Of a stretch of DNA of 27,363 bases, positions 16,532-24,169 are shown piece by piece. The stretch lies in the NCBI GenBank assembly GCA_964420985.1, contig CAYQUT010000033.1:1-27363 (forward strand). Direction: 5' to 3'. The notes under the pieces were generated by a model that worked only from the letters and a program-made list of their open reading frames with translations, made no database searches and had not been told where the DNA came from. The stretch is from CAMCTV01 sp964420985. GTDB taxonomy: Bacteria; Bacteroidota; Bacteroidia; Flavobacteriales_D; Sanyastnellaceae. The position numbers were made by a program, and so were the translations under genes. Position 1 is the stretch's first letter; each line of letters starts with the position of its first letter.

Positions 16532-16936
16532 TTACCCCAAGAAGTCTCTCAGAATGATACTCGCACTGATGGCATCCACCAGTCCTTTGTTTTCTCTTTT
16601 TTTCTTGGAAAGATCCATGCTTTGTATAGCTCTTGTAGCAATGGCACTGGTGAACATTTCATTGACACGGTGCACAGGAGTGGTTGGAAACTGTGTCTTT
16701 AGTTTTTCTTCAAATTTGGATTGCAGCGCTGTCGTGGAGGATGCATCACCATTGAGGTAACGGGCCTCACCCAAAACTATTCCCTCTACCTTGTATTTGG
16801 TCAAATACTTTTGAAGGAAATCCATGATTTCAGAGGTTGGCACAGTGGTCAGGGGAGAGGCGACTATTTTCAAATCATCGGTCTCAGCTATTCCACATTT
16901 CTTTTCCCCCCAATCAATTGCTATCAGTCGTCCCAT
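16532..16936 (-). CDS. ruvX: Putative Holliday junction resolvase / pre-16S rRNA nuclease RuvX (YqgF)
   Basis: YqgF-family RNase H-fold nucleases process the 5' end of 16S rRNA and have been proposed to resolve Holliday junctions. The 134-residue length is standard. Carboxylates at the three expected sites are present: D8 in LIAIDWGEKKCGIA, E93 in HRVNEMFTS and D121 in GLVDAISASIIL. The usual DER triad around the second site is NEM here, and the GxPxxxxG loop reads GEARYLNGD, so the protein is somewhat divergent but keeps the acidic residues. It is divergent from dapD, with 34 bp between the starts, and lies upstream of bamD in the same direction. Confidence 0.93.
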   Translation of the reverse strand: MGRLIAIDWGEKKCGIAETDDLKIVASPLTTVPTSEIMDFLQKYLTKYKVEGIVLGEARYLNGDASSTTALQSKFEEKLKTQFPTTPVHRVNEMFTSAIATRAIQSMDLSKKKRENKGLVDAISASIILRDFLG

Positions 16937-16943
16937 CTTGGCT

Positions 16944-16951
16944 TATTTTTG
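16944..16951 (+). promoter_or_regulatory. -7 box (TAnnTTTG) of the dapD operon
   Basis: TATTTTTG is an exact -7 consensus, 19 nt before the dapD ATG. A TTG at 16918-16920 sits 23 nt upstream, at the outer limit of the known -33/-7 spacing, and lies within the start of the divergent ruvX gene. Confidence 0.5.
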
Positions 16952-16970
16952 ACCAAAATACATTTAAATC

Positions 16971-17795
16971 ATGACGGAGACAGAAATTAAATTACTCGTT
17001 GAGTCTGCTTGGTTAGATCGATCGCTATTGCAACAGGATCAAACTGTAAAGGCCATCGAGTGGGTGATAGAAGAATTGGACAAGGGCAGATTGCGTGTTG
17101 CAGAACCTCTTCAAGGTGGGGAGTGGCAGGTAAATGAATGGGTAAAGAAAGCCGTGGTGATGTATTTCCCGATACGGAAAATGGAGACCTTAGAGGCTGG
17201 TCCTATGGAGTTTCATGATAAGATGGCTCTGAAAAGAAACTATGCAGAGTTGGGTGTTCGTGTCGTTCCTCATGCTGTGGCCCGATATGGTGCATACTTG
17301 TCCAGTGGAGTCATCATGATGCCCAGTTATGTGAATATTGGAGCATATGTAGACAAAGGCACCATGGTGGATACTTGGGCAACGGTGGGTTCTTGCGCGC
17401 AGATTGGTAAAGATGTCCATCTGAGCGGTGGTGTAGGCATTGGTGGAGTGCTTGAACCTCTGCAGGCTTCGCCGGTGATCATCGAAGACGGATGTTTTAT
17501 AGGTTCAAGATGCATCGTGGTGGAAGGAGTAAGGGTGAGAAAAGAAGCAGTTTTGGGCGCCAATGTTGTGTTGACCAAGAGCACCAAGATTATTGATGTC
17601 ACCCAGCCTGAACCAAAAATATATATCGGTGAAGTGCCAGAAAGATCAGTGGTTATCCCAGGTACTTACAACAAGTCCTTTCCAGCTGGAGAATACGGAG
17701 TGCCATGTGCCTTGATCATTGGCCAAAGAAAGGAAAGCACAGATTTAAAGACCTCATTGAATGATGCTTTGAGAGAGCACGAAGTAGCAGTTTGA
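16971..17795 (+). CDS. dapD: 2,3,4,5-tetrahydropyridine-2,6-dicarboxylate N-succinyltransferase
   Basis: DapD transfers succinyl from succinyl-CoA to tetrahydrodipicolinate in the succinylase route to meso-DAP and lysine, and so feeds peptidoglycan synthesis. The 274 residues match the family. The helical N-terminal domain (1-100) is followed by a left-handed beta-helix with hexapeptide repeats: GAYVDKGTMVDTWATVGSCA, IGKDVHLSGGVGIGGVLEP, IEDGCFIGSRCIVVEG. The C-terminal segment contains IPGTYNKSFPAGEYGVPCALIIG. It is the first gene of a five-gene operon. Its TGA overlaps the next ATG by one base. Confidence 0.97.
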   Translation: MTETEIKLLVESAWLDRSLLQQDQTVKAIEWVIEELDKGRLRVAEPLQGGEWQVNEWVKKAVVMYFPIRKMETLEAGPMEFHDKMALKRNYAELGVRVVPHAVARYGAYLSSGVIMMPSYVNIGAYVDKGTMVDTWATVGSCAQIGKDVHLSGGVGIGGVLEPLQASPVIIEDGCFIGSRCIVVEGVRVRKEAVLGANVVLTKSTKIIDVTQPEPKIYIGEVPERSVVIPGTYNKSFPAGEYGVPCALIIGQRKESTDLKTSLNDALREHEVAV

Positions 17796-18742
17796 TGAAA
17801 AAGTCTCTTCTCATACAAACCGCTTTTATTGGCGATGCTATCCTGGCTACTGCTGCTGTGGAAGCACTTGCTGTGAGAGGAGATGCAGTTCATGTTTTGG
17901 TTCGCAAAGGCAATGAGATTTTTTTTCAAAGCCATCCAAAAGTTCAAAAAGTGCTTGTTTGGGACAAGAAGAACAAATGGAAATCTTGGTGGTTTTTATT
18001 ACAACAAGTTCGAAGAGAAAAGTACGATGTATTGTATTTGGTTCAACGATATTTTACCATGTCTCTGTTTGCGTTGTTCTCCAAGGCCCAAGAAAAATGG
18101 GTTTATGATCAAAGTGTCTTGGCAGTTTTCTTTAAAAATTTGGTTCCTTATTTCATGGCTCCGGGCAGGCATGAGGTAGACAGATTAATGGATTTGATTC
18201 AATGTGATCAACGTTTTTTACCCAAGTTGTATCCCTCAGCTGATGAGCAGTTGAGCATTGCGCAATGGATCAAAACGCCATTCATAACAATGAGTCCAGC
18301 CTCTGTTTGGGAAACCAAACGTGCTCCTGAACACGTTTGGAAGCAGGTAGCAGAAGTTCACCGCGACTGTTTCATTTATTTATTGGGCGGGCCCGGTGAT
18401 CTTGAATTTTTATCACGCTTCCAGTCTCATTGGAAAATGGACAATGTTGTTGTCCTGGCGGGTCAGTTGAGTTTGATGCAATCCGCAGTGTTAATGAGCA
18501 AAGCCAAAATGAATTTTGTTAATGATAGTGGTCCGCTTCATCTGTGCTCTGCGATGAATGCACCGGTTACCGCTTTTTTCTGCAGTACTGTTCAAGATTT
18601 TGGTTTTGGTCCGCTTTCAGAAAATAGTAATGTTTTGGAAACGAATGAGGAGTTGCCCTGTCGCCCATGTGGATTGCATGGAAAGAAGTCTTGTCCTAGA
18701 GGAGATTTTGCCTGTGGTCAAATTAATTATGAAATTTCATGA
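17795..18742 (+). CDS. Glycosyltransferase family 9 (ADP-heptose:LPS heptosyltransferase-like)
   Basis: This cytoplasmic or membrane-peripheral GT-B transferase of 315 residues probably acts in lipopolysaccharide core synthesis. The N-terminal Rossmann half opens with SLLIQTAFIGDAILATAAVEAL, the GT9 pattern (xGDxxLtTPxxxxL). The C-terminal half has TMSPASVWETKRAPEHVW, the nucleotide-sugar site VNDSGPLHLCSAMNAPVTA and a Cys-rich tail (CRPCGLHGKKSCPRGDFACG), the CxxCG..xC form known from some heptosyltransferases. The donor sugar is not certain. The start is the ATG at 17795, sharing TGATG with dapD; the TTG one codon earlier is less likely. The end overlaps the next gene by ATGA. Confidence 0.92.
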   Translation: MKKSLLIQTAFIGDAILATAAVEALAVRGDAVHVLVRKGNEIFFQSHPKVQKVLVWDKKNKWKSWWFLLQQVRREKYDVLYLVQRYFTMSLFALFSKAQEKWVYDQSVLAVFFKNLVPYFMAPGRHEVDRLMDLIQCDQRFLPKLYPSADEQLSIAQWIKTPFITMSPASVWETKRAPEHVWKQVAEVHRDCFIYLLGGPGDLEFLSRFQSHWKMDNVVVLAGQLSLMQSAVLMSKAKMNFVNDSGPLHLCSAMNAPVTAFFCSTVQDFGFGPLSENSNVLETNEELPCRPCGLHGKKSCPRGDFACGQINYEIS

Positions 18743-19536
18743 GTCAATTGTTATCAAGACATTGGATGGGTTGGATGGATTGGGAAGTACCCAATGCGGT
18801 CAATGCGGTCATGTTGGGTTCCTGTTTTTCTAATGAAATGGCTTTGCGATGCAGAGAGAAAGGTTGGGATGTTTTATCCAATCCAATGGGGACATTGTTT
18901 CAACCTGAAGTCATTGCCCAATGGTTGTGTTTTTCCCATGGAGAAAAAGGATGGAATCCAAAAAGTCAGGTTGTGTTGGATGACAATTTGTACAAATGCC
19001 TCGCTGGTGGAAAAGTATTGAATCATGCCAAAGAATCTGATCTGTTGCAAGACATTGATTGGGTGGGAAGTCAAATCCGATTGAATTTGCAAAAGGCCCA
19101 TGTGTTGGTCATCACTTTTGGAACGGCCTATGCTTGGAAGTATTTACCATTCTCGTCCAATGTGGGTAATTGTCAACGATTGAATCAGTTGGACTTTGAG
19201 CAACATTTATTGGATGTGGATGCAGTTTTTCAATTGTGGCAATCCACCATTGTGATGCTAAAACAAAACTATCCACAACTGAAAATAGTCTTTACCGTCA
19301 GTCCTGTTCGGCATGAGCGACTTGGGGTAATGGAAAACAATTTGTCCAAATCATGTCTGCGGGTGTTGTGTCATCGATTGAGTCAATTGAATGATGTTCG
19401 CTATTTCCCCTCGTATGAATGGGTGGTGGATGAATTGCGGGATTACCGTTTTTACAAAGTGGACGGCTGTCATCCTAATGAGGAGGCAGTGGATTTTGTT
19501 TTTGACCATTGGATCAATAGCTTTTATTATGTCTAG
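18739..19536 (+). CDS. GSCFA domain protein
   Basis: The GSCFA family is named after its N-terminal motif, seen here as VMLGSCFSNEMALR (GSCF at residues 27-30). Other conserved parts are SNPMGTLFQPEVI, LVITFGTAYAWKY, FTVSPVRHERLG and FPSYEWVVDELRDYRFYKVDGCHPNEEAVDFV. The fold is SGNH-hydrolase-like, with Ser28 and the D-x-x-H element (DGCHP) near the C-terminus as likely catalytic residues. The true substrate is unknown; esterase action on a polysaccharide is an inference. At 265 residues it is shorter than many homologues. It is coupled to the upstream GT9 gene by ATGA and to the M1 peptidase by an 8-bp overlap. Confidence 0.88.
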   Translation: MSQLLSRHWMGWMDWEVPNAVNAVMLGSCFSNEMALRCREKGWDVLSNPMGTLFQPEVIAQWLCFSHGEKGWNPKSQVVLDDNLYKCLAGGKVLNHAKESDLLQDIDWVGSQIRLNLQKAHVLVITFGTAYAWKYLPFSSNVGNCQRLNQLDFEQHLLDVDAVFQLWQSTIVMLKQNYPQLKIVFTVSPVRHERLGVMENNLSKSCLRVLCHRLSQLNDVRYFPSYEWVVDELRDYRFYKVDGCHPNEEAVDFVFDHWINSFYYV

Positions 19537-21898
19537 ATTTTTTATTTTCATATTGTTTTTCATAACTACCGGTTATGCAGCACAAAATAGAATGTCGTGT
19601 TCTCATCAACATGGAATACTGCGATCCAATCAATCCCGTTTGGATACCATCAATGTGTTGCATCAGGACCTGTTTCTTGATTTTACTGGTTTTGGAGCAG
19701 GTCAATTGAAAGGCGTCGCTAGGACATACATTCGGACCGAGCAATTGACTAATCTGGTGCACCTGGATTTGTGGGGTATGATAGTGGACAGTGTTGTGGT
19801 GAATGATGTTGTGACCCCTTTTACCAAAACTGCTCACTCCTTGTTTGTGCAAGGAGATTTTTTAGCCAGTGATACCCTTGAGGTAGTGACATACTATCAT
19901 GGTTCCCCTGAGACTGATGCAAGTTGGGGTGGTTTTTATTACAACAGCCAATACGCTTACAATTTGGGTGTTGGTTTCACAGAAGATCCCCACTGCTTGG
20001 GTCGCGCTTGGCATCCTTGCATCGATGACTTTAATGACCGCGCAACCTACCACATCGTCGTGAAGACACTTCCTAATCATGCCGCCTATTGCGGTGGAGT
20101 GCTAGTAGCTGAAAATATCGATGCTGATGGCAACCGATGGTTTGACTGGGATTTGGCTCAACCCATACCATCCTATTTGGCCTCTGTAGCAGTTGGTCAA
20201 TATGTTCGTGTTGAAGACGAATGGGTTTCTGAAGACGGCGACGTACTGCCCATGTGGTTGTCCTCAAAGTCAACGGATACCACCAATTTCAAAAATAGTT
20301 TGCAGAATCTACCCGATGTAACCGCAAATTTTGAGTCGCATTTTGGCCCTTACCCTTTTGATCGAATTGGATACGTGGCGGTACCTTTCAATGGTGGAGC
20401 CATGGAACATGCCGGTAACATTGCTTATCCATTGTTTGCCATCAATGGAAATTTGGCTTACGAAACATTGTTTGCACATGAGCTCAGCCACATGTGGTGG
20501 GGAGATGCGGTAACCTGCAGCACTCAGGAGGACATGTGGCTCAATGAAGGTTGGGCTTCCTACTGTGAGTCGCTCGCATTGGAAGGTCTGTATGGAACAA
20601 CTGCTTATTGGAATGAGCAGAAGGCGTTGCACAAAGAAGTATTGACCTCTACCCATGTGACGGATGGAGGTTGGTGGCCTGTTTCAGGTGTACCTCATTC
20701 TTTGACTTATGGTTCAACAGTTTACCGCAAGGGCGCATGGGTGGTCCACAATTTACGCCAAGTGATGGGGAATCAAGCCTTTTTTACGGCATGCCGTGAT
20801 TATCAGGTACAACGCGCTTTTTCATCTCATTCTTCTTTGGAACTGAGAGACTTTTTTCAATTGTATACGTCACATGATTTGACGACCTTTTTTGACACTT
20901 TCGTTTTTCAACCTGGATTTCCGGAGTACCGTGTGAAAAGTTTTTCAGTGGTTCCTGCTGAGGTTCCTGCGGTCAATTTGGTGACCGTTCAAGTGGAGCA
21001 TCATCTTCATCATCAAGGCCAATTCAATTCCGGAATGCCCATGCAATTGGGCTTTCGTAAGCCCAATGGGCAATGGGAGTATCATGGATATCTTCATACA
21101 GACCCTGTACAAGAGGTATTAATTGGTTTTGATTTTGTACCAACGGATGTGGTCATCAATCGCAACTGCGAAATGCACCAAGCGGTATTGGCAGAGGAGC
21201 GTGTTTTGTATACAACGGGTAACGTGGATTTAACTTATGCTGACTTCAGCGTGAATCCCACAACAATGGGAGGTGCAGACAGCATTTGGTTCAGGGCAGA
21301 GAATCATTTTGCAGGGGCTGAATATCATTCTTACTTAGAGGGTACGGATTGGTTTGTGAGTCCCGATCGAATGTTGGAAATCCATTGGCAAGGTGCGGAG
21401 GATGCGGTATTATCGGGTAAATGGCGATTTTATCAGTCCAATGCTGCTGAATATGATTCTGCCTTTTTTGCACAGATCAATGCATGGGGCATGGATGAAG
21501 ACAGTGTTCACTTGTTGTATCGTCCCTTTAACGGAGAGAATTGGTCGTTGTATCCTGATGCAACAATCAATACCATGGGCAGTGCAGCCAATGGCAATGG
21601 ACGTTTTGATTTTTCGCGGATTTTGCCAGGACAGTATACCTTGGCGGCGCATACCGGCGTTCTGTCCGTTAAGGAACAAATGGAACGACCTTGGTGCATT
21701 TGGAATCAGAGACAGTTGCAGATACAGCATGCAATGGATGAGTTGCTGGTGTATGACATGCAAGGAAAGCAATGCAGGGTATTTAAAAACATTCAGGCCA
21801 ATGATGCCCTCACCTTGCATCTTGATGCAGGTATGTACTTGATTTGTGCTCAAAAAGGAAGTGAAAATTGGTCGGCTAAAATGAATATTACACATTAA
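19529..21898 (+). CDS. Secreted M1-family zinc aminopeptidase with T9SS type A sorting domain
   Basis: This exported metallopeptidase has 789 residues from the ATG at 19529, which is followed by a hydrophobic signal (SRFFIFILFFITTGYAAQ). The M1 N-terminal beta domain precedes the exopeptidase motif GGAMEHAGNIAY and the zinc site HELSH (H317, H321) with the third ligand E340 in LNEGWASY, exactly HExxH-x18-E. The transition-state Tyr lies in TVYRKGAWVVHNLR. After the catalytic domain come beta-rich segments and a C-terminal T9SS type A domain (about 725-789: LLVYDMQGKQCRVFKN.., LHLDAGMYLICAQ). It is therefore a surface or secreted peptidase. The reading frame is open back to 19391 over the GSCFA gene, but that part is a shadow and the signal peptide fixes the start. 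Confidence 0.93.
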   Translation: MSRFFIFILFFITTGYAAQNRMSCSHQHGILRSNQSRLDTINVLHQDLFLDFTGFGAGQLKGVARTYIRTEQLTNLVHLDLWGMIVDSVVVNDVVTPFTKTAHSLFVQGDFLASDTLEVVTYYHGSPETDASWGGFYYNSQYAYNLGVGFTEDPHCLGRAWHPCIDDFNDRATYHIVVKTLPNHAAYCGGVLVAENIDADGNRWFDWDLAQPIPSYLASVAVGQYVRVEDEWVSEDGDVLPMWLSSKSTDTTNFKNSLQNLPDVTANFESHFGPYPFDRIGYVAVPFNGGAMEHAGNIAYPLFAINGNLAYETLFAHELSHMWWGDAVTCSTQEDMWLNEGWASYCESLALEGLYGTTAYWNEQKALHKEVLTSTHVTDGGWWPVSGVPHSLTYGSTVYRKGAWVVHNLRQVMGNQAFFTACRDYQVQRAFSSHSSLELRDFFQLYTSHDLTTFFDTFVFQPGFPEYRVKSFSVVPAEVPAVNLVTVQVEHHLHHQGQFNSGMPMQLGFRKPNGQWEYHGYLHTDPVQEVLIGFDFVPTDVVINRNCEMHQAVLAEERVLYTTGNVDLTYADFSVNPTTMGGADSIWFRAENHFAGAEYHSYLEGTDWFVSPDRMLEIHWQGAEDAVLSGKWRFYQSNAAEYDSAFFAQINAWGMDEDSVHLLYRPFNGENWSLYPDATINTMGSAANGNGRFDFSRILPGQYTLAAHTGVLSVKEQMERPWCIWNQRQLQIQHAMDELLVYDMQGKQCRVFKNIQANDALTLHLDAGMYLICAQKGSENWSAKMNITH

Positions 21899-21900
21899 TC

Positions 21901-22512
21901 ATGAAGATCGTTTGTATTGGAAGAAATTACGCGGATCATGCCAAGGAATTGGGCAATGATTTGCCAAAGGAACCCTTATTTTTCAATAAGCCGGATTCTG
22001 CCATTCTAGCCAAAGGCAATCCTTTTTTTATCCCAGAATGGACACATGATGTGCATTACGAAATTGAATTGGTTTTTAAAGTCAATCGATTGGGGAAGTA
22101 CATTCAAAAGCAACATGCTTGGAAGTACGTAAGTGAGTTTACCATTGGTATTGATTTTACTGCACGTGATGTTCAAGATCAATTGAAATCAAAAGGGCAA
22201 CCCTGGGAGAAGGCCAAATCCTTTGATGGATCGGCTTTTGTGGCCGATGCTTGGATGACGACAGAAGGTGTTGATTGGGATCAACTTACTTTTGGGTTGC
22301 AGAAGAATGGTGTTTGGGTACAGCAGGGGAAGGCCAAGGATATGATTTTTAAATTGGATACGATTATTGAGCACGTCAGCCAATTCATGACTTTTAAAAT
22401 AGGAGATTTAATTTTTACGGGAACACCTGAGGGGGTGGGGCCAGTAGCGGTCAATGATGTATTGACAGGCTACATTGGACAACAAAAAATATTTGAATTA
22501 AAAGTCAAATAA
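21901..22512 (+). CDS. Fumarylacetoacetate hydrolase family protein (YcgM-like)
   Basis: This cytoplasmic enzyme of 203 residues belongs to the FAH superfamily of acylpyruvases, oxaloacetate decarboxylases and related hydrolases. It opens with KIVCIGRNYADHAKELGN and continues with PLFFNKPDSAI. The metal ligands are in VHYEIELVFKV (two Glu) and the Asp of FTIGIDFTARDVQ. KGQPWEKAKSFDGSAF forms the lid region, and LIFTGTPEGVGPV is the C-terminal signature. The short length and single domain fit the YcgM/FAHD1 group. The exact substrate is open. It begins 2 bp after the M1 peptidase stop and ends the dapD operon, overlapping the convergent OmpA-type gene by 15 bp. Confidence 0.92.
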   Translation: MKIVCIGRNYADHAKELGNDLPKEPLFFNKPDSAILAKGNPFFIPEWTHDVHYEIELVFKVNRLGKYIQKQHAWKYVSEFTIGIDFTARDVQDQLKSKGQPWEKAKSFDGSAFVADAWMTTEGVDWDQLTFGLQKNGVWVQQGKAKDMIFKLDTIIEHVSQFMTFKIGDLIFTGTPEGVGPVAVNDVLTGYIGQQKIFELKVK

Positions 22513-23142
22513 TCCGGATGCAAAAACAATGCTCACTTTGCGCATGTTTGCTCCCTTGACTGTAAAAGTGGGATCAGGGAATTGAGCAAGGATGTTTTGA
22601 TTTTCGATGCCACTGCTCAATAGTAAATTCCTTACTTGCTGCATTCTTTCTTGTGCCAATATTTGATTGCGTTGTGGATTCCCAGATGCATCTGCGTATC
22701 CTTTGAGGATGATGCGTTGATGGGGATAATGTGCTGCAATATCAATCACCTCATTTAAGGCCATAAGGGCATTGGCATTGATACCGGACTGGCCGTTCTC
22801 AAAATATATTTCAATGACAGAAGGTATTCCTGCAATCTCACCCTTAGGAGGAAGTAAATGGGTGTTGTCGGCAACAGGCGAACCTGTTTGTGCTTTGACC
22901 AAGGACTCAATCATAAGCTTGAGGTCAGCTACTTCATTTTCCAAATGGGTAAGGCGGGACTCGAATGGATTTTCTGTGTTGCTCCATTTAATTTGACTGA
23001 GGTCATCAGCAGTGAGGCTTGGTTTATGAAGATGCGGGACAGGTTTCAGATATTCCAGTGCACCATTATCGGGTTGCGCAAAAAGACAAAGAGACATCAT
23101 CCATTGTAATGCAAACATTCCGATAATGCGACCTTTTTTCAC
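22498..23142 (-). CDS. OmpA-family cell-envelope protein
   Basis: This exported protein of 214 residues has a C-terminal OmpA/MotB peptidoglycan-binding domain (about 110-210): VIEIYFENGQSGINANALMAL, then ILKGYADASGNPQRNQILAQERMQQVRNLL in pieces. The Asp of GYADASG and the Arg of LAQERMQQVR are the peptidoglycan-contacting positions. Before it lies a short coiled coil (SRLTHLENEVADLKLMIESL). The start is the GTG at 23142, whose GTGA overlaps the pcm stop codon; it is followed by KKGRIIGMFALQW and a signal peptide ending at LFAQ. A longer frame to 23193 runs inside pcm and is rejected. It is probably cotranslated with pcm. Confidence 0.88.
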   Translation of the reverse strand: MKKGRIIGMFALQWMMSLCLFAQPDNGALEYLKPVPHLHKPSLTADDLSQIKWSNTENPFESRLTHLENEVADLKLMIESLVKAQTGSPVADNTHLLPPKGEIAGIPSVIEIYFENGQSGINANALMALNEVIDIAAHYPHQRIILKGYADASGNPQRNQILAQERMQQVRNLLLSSGIENQNILAQFPDPTFTVKGANMRKVSIVFASGLFDF

Positions 23143-23804
23143 GTGTTGGTATTGCGGGGATTGCGGTTGTGCAACATGGGGACAAAGGCACATTTGCCGT
23201 GGGTTTCAATTTGAAACTCGCCTTTTTCGTCTTCAAAAATGACCAACATGTTTTGTTCGTCCCCATTGTCAAAAGGCATCACAAGTCTTCCTCCAGGTTT
23301 GAGTTGCATCAGCAGTTCTTCCGGGATTTCTGGAGTGGCGCAGGTAATGATGATGCGGTCAAAAGGAGCAAAGCTGGGCAGACCTTTGTATCCGTTTCCA
23401 TAGGTCAAGTGTGCCTTGACCTTCATTTTATTGAGCATGTCTTTGGCAAATTCATGCAAGGACAATTGGCGTTCAATGGAAAATATTTTGGCCCCCATTT
23501 CGTGGAGCACAGCGGTTTGATAACCGCTACCCGTGCCTATTTCCAGGACCTTCATGCCGGATTTTAACTGCAACAATTGTGATTGTTTGGCGACAGTAGA
23601 GGGGGCTGAAATGGTTTGATCCACACCAATGGGAAAGGCTTGATCCTCATAGGCATATTCTAAAAACGCAGATTGAAGGAAGAAGTGACGGGGCACCCTT
23701 TCCATGGCTTGCAGGACGGATGAGTCATGAATCCCCCTCAGCGCTAATTCGCGCACCAAGCGCTTGCGCATTCCCTTGTGTCTAAAATCATCTACCAACT
23801 GCAT
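23139..23804 (-). CDS. pcm: Protein-L-isoaspartate O-methyltransferase
   Basis: Pcm uses S-adenosylmethionine to methylate isoaspartyl residues in damaged proteins and so start their repair. From the ATG at 23804 the protein has 221 residues, the usual size. It has the Bacteroidetes N-terminus DDFRHKGMRKRLVRELALRGI, the substrate loop around RVPRHFF, the SAM-binding glycine loop VLEIGTGSGYQTAVL, and the later motifs FDRIIITCATPEIPEELL and LKPGGRLVMPF. The frame is open up to 23930, but those 42 residues have no resemblance to the family and cross a possible -7 box. It is coupled to the OmpA-type gene by GTGA. Confidence 0.95.
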   Translation of the reverse strand: MQLVDDFRHKGMRKRLVRELALRGIHDSSVLQAMERVPRHFFLQSAFLEYAYEDQAFPIGVDQTISAPSTVAKQSQLLQLKSGMKVLEIGTGSGYQTAVLHEMGAKIFSIERQLSLHEFAKDMLNKMKVKAHLTYGNGYKGLPSFAPFDRIIITCATPEIPEELLMQLKPGGRLVMPFDNGDEQNMLVIFEDEKGEFQIETHGKCAFVPMLHNRNPRNTNT

Positions 23805-23808
23805 ACTA

Positions 23809-23816
23809 CGAAGGTA
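23809..23816 (-). promoter_or_regulatory. Possible -7 box of pcm
   Basis: The minus strand reads TACCTTCG, one mismatch to TAnnTTTG, and ends 4 nt before the pcm ATG at 23804. No -33 element is clear. If the small ORF at 23848 is real, the 43 bp between the two starts hold both divergent promoters. Confidence 0.3.
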
Positions 23817-23847
23817 AGGGGAAGAGGGGAAGAGGTTGTACGGAAAC

Positions 23848-23967
23848 ATGGATTTTAATTCACAACCAAAATTTGGAAAATGCATGCGTCTTACCAACAG
23901 TGAGTTTTGGGCCGAGGATGTTGATTCCACTGGTTCTGTAACTGAAGTGCATTATAAGGCGAAATAA
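23848..23967 (+). CDS. Candidate small protein, 39 residues, unknown function
   Basis: The ATG at 23848 opens a frame of 39 codons ending in TAA at 23965-23967. It is preceded by purine-rich sequence (GGGGAAGAGG, 23827-23836) and by an in-frame stop at 23815. The product begins MDFNSQPKFGKCMRL and ends VTEVHYKAK. It is soluble, with no signal or membrane segment, and contains one Trp and one Cys. I recognise no family. The support is positional: the stop lies 17 nt before the bidirectional hairpin at 23985-24015, the spacing used by the established genes that end at such hairpins here, and codon use is unremarkable. I see no -7 box in front. A chance frame is quite possible at this length. 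Confidence 0.4.
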   Translation: MDFNSQPKFGKCMRLTNSEFWAEDVDSTGSVTEVHYKAK

Positions 23968-23984
23968 AAAGAGCGTTTAGATAA

Positions 23985-24015
23985 AAGAAAGGGGGATCAT
24001 TGATCCCCCTTTCTT
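23985..24015. terminator. Strong bidirectional terminator between two convergent small ORFs
   Basis: AAGAAAGGGGGATC (23985-23998) pairs perfectly over 14 bp with GATCCCCCTTTCTT (24002-24015) around ATT. A/T pairs at the base give U-rich ends on both strands; the minus-strand tail (TTTTATC) is the better one. No long gene ends here on either strand: pcm starts at 23804 and the beta-helix gene at 24261, both pointing away. A terminator here therefore implies short transcripts running into it. Confidence 0.88.
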
Positions 24016-24030
24016 ATTGACATTTTGAAC

Positions 24031-24165
24031 TTATTCCTTTTCTAATACCATAGAAACTTTTACCGTCTCTTCCTCCATTTTGAGTTCGCAGTATAACTCA
24101 AGTTCTTTATTGGTAAGCCTTTTGATGATTTTTTTTATAAAATTACTAAGTTTCAGAATGTGCAT
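24031..24165 (-). CDS. Candidate small protein, 44 residues, unknown function
   Basis: The ATG at 24165 (minus) starts a frame of 44 codons ending in TAA at 24031-24033, 15 nt before the terminator hairpin. The product splits into a basic amphipathic N-terminal helix (HILKLSNFIKKIIKRL) and a strongly patterned acidic part (KELELYCELKMEEETVKV, ending LEKE). The second part alternates hydrophobic and charged residues as in a beta hairpin. This non-random composition and the terminator right after the stop make it a good small-gene candidate. The first in-frame stop upstream is TGA, 15 codons before the ATG. A 7-bp palindrome ends 4 nt before the start. An octamer TAACTTTT (minus, 24232-24225) could be a -7 box. 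No family is recognised. Confidence 0.5.
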   Translation of the reverse strand: MHILKLSNFIKKIIKRLTNKELELYCELKMEEETVKVSMVLEKE

Positions 24166-24169
24166 AGGT

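Noticed and set aside
19391..19528. 138 nt of open frame before the M1 peptidase ATG, giving an 835-residue protein
   Set aside because: It lies entirely within the GSCFA coding region in another frame, and the signal peptide begins at 19529.
21410..21895. 161-codon open frame on the minus strand
   Set aside because: It is antisense to the C-terminal half of the M1 peptidase, has Cys/His/Ile-rich non-protein-like composition and no supporting signals.
23169..23567. 132-codon open frame on the plus strand
   Set aside because: It is antisense to pcm, which has unambiguous SAM-methyltransferase motifs in its own frame.
23805..23930. 42-residue N-terminal extension of Pcm
   Set aside because: It has no likeness to the family; Pcm proteins of this phylum begin near the DxFRHKGxRKxL motif, which follows the Met at 23804.
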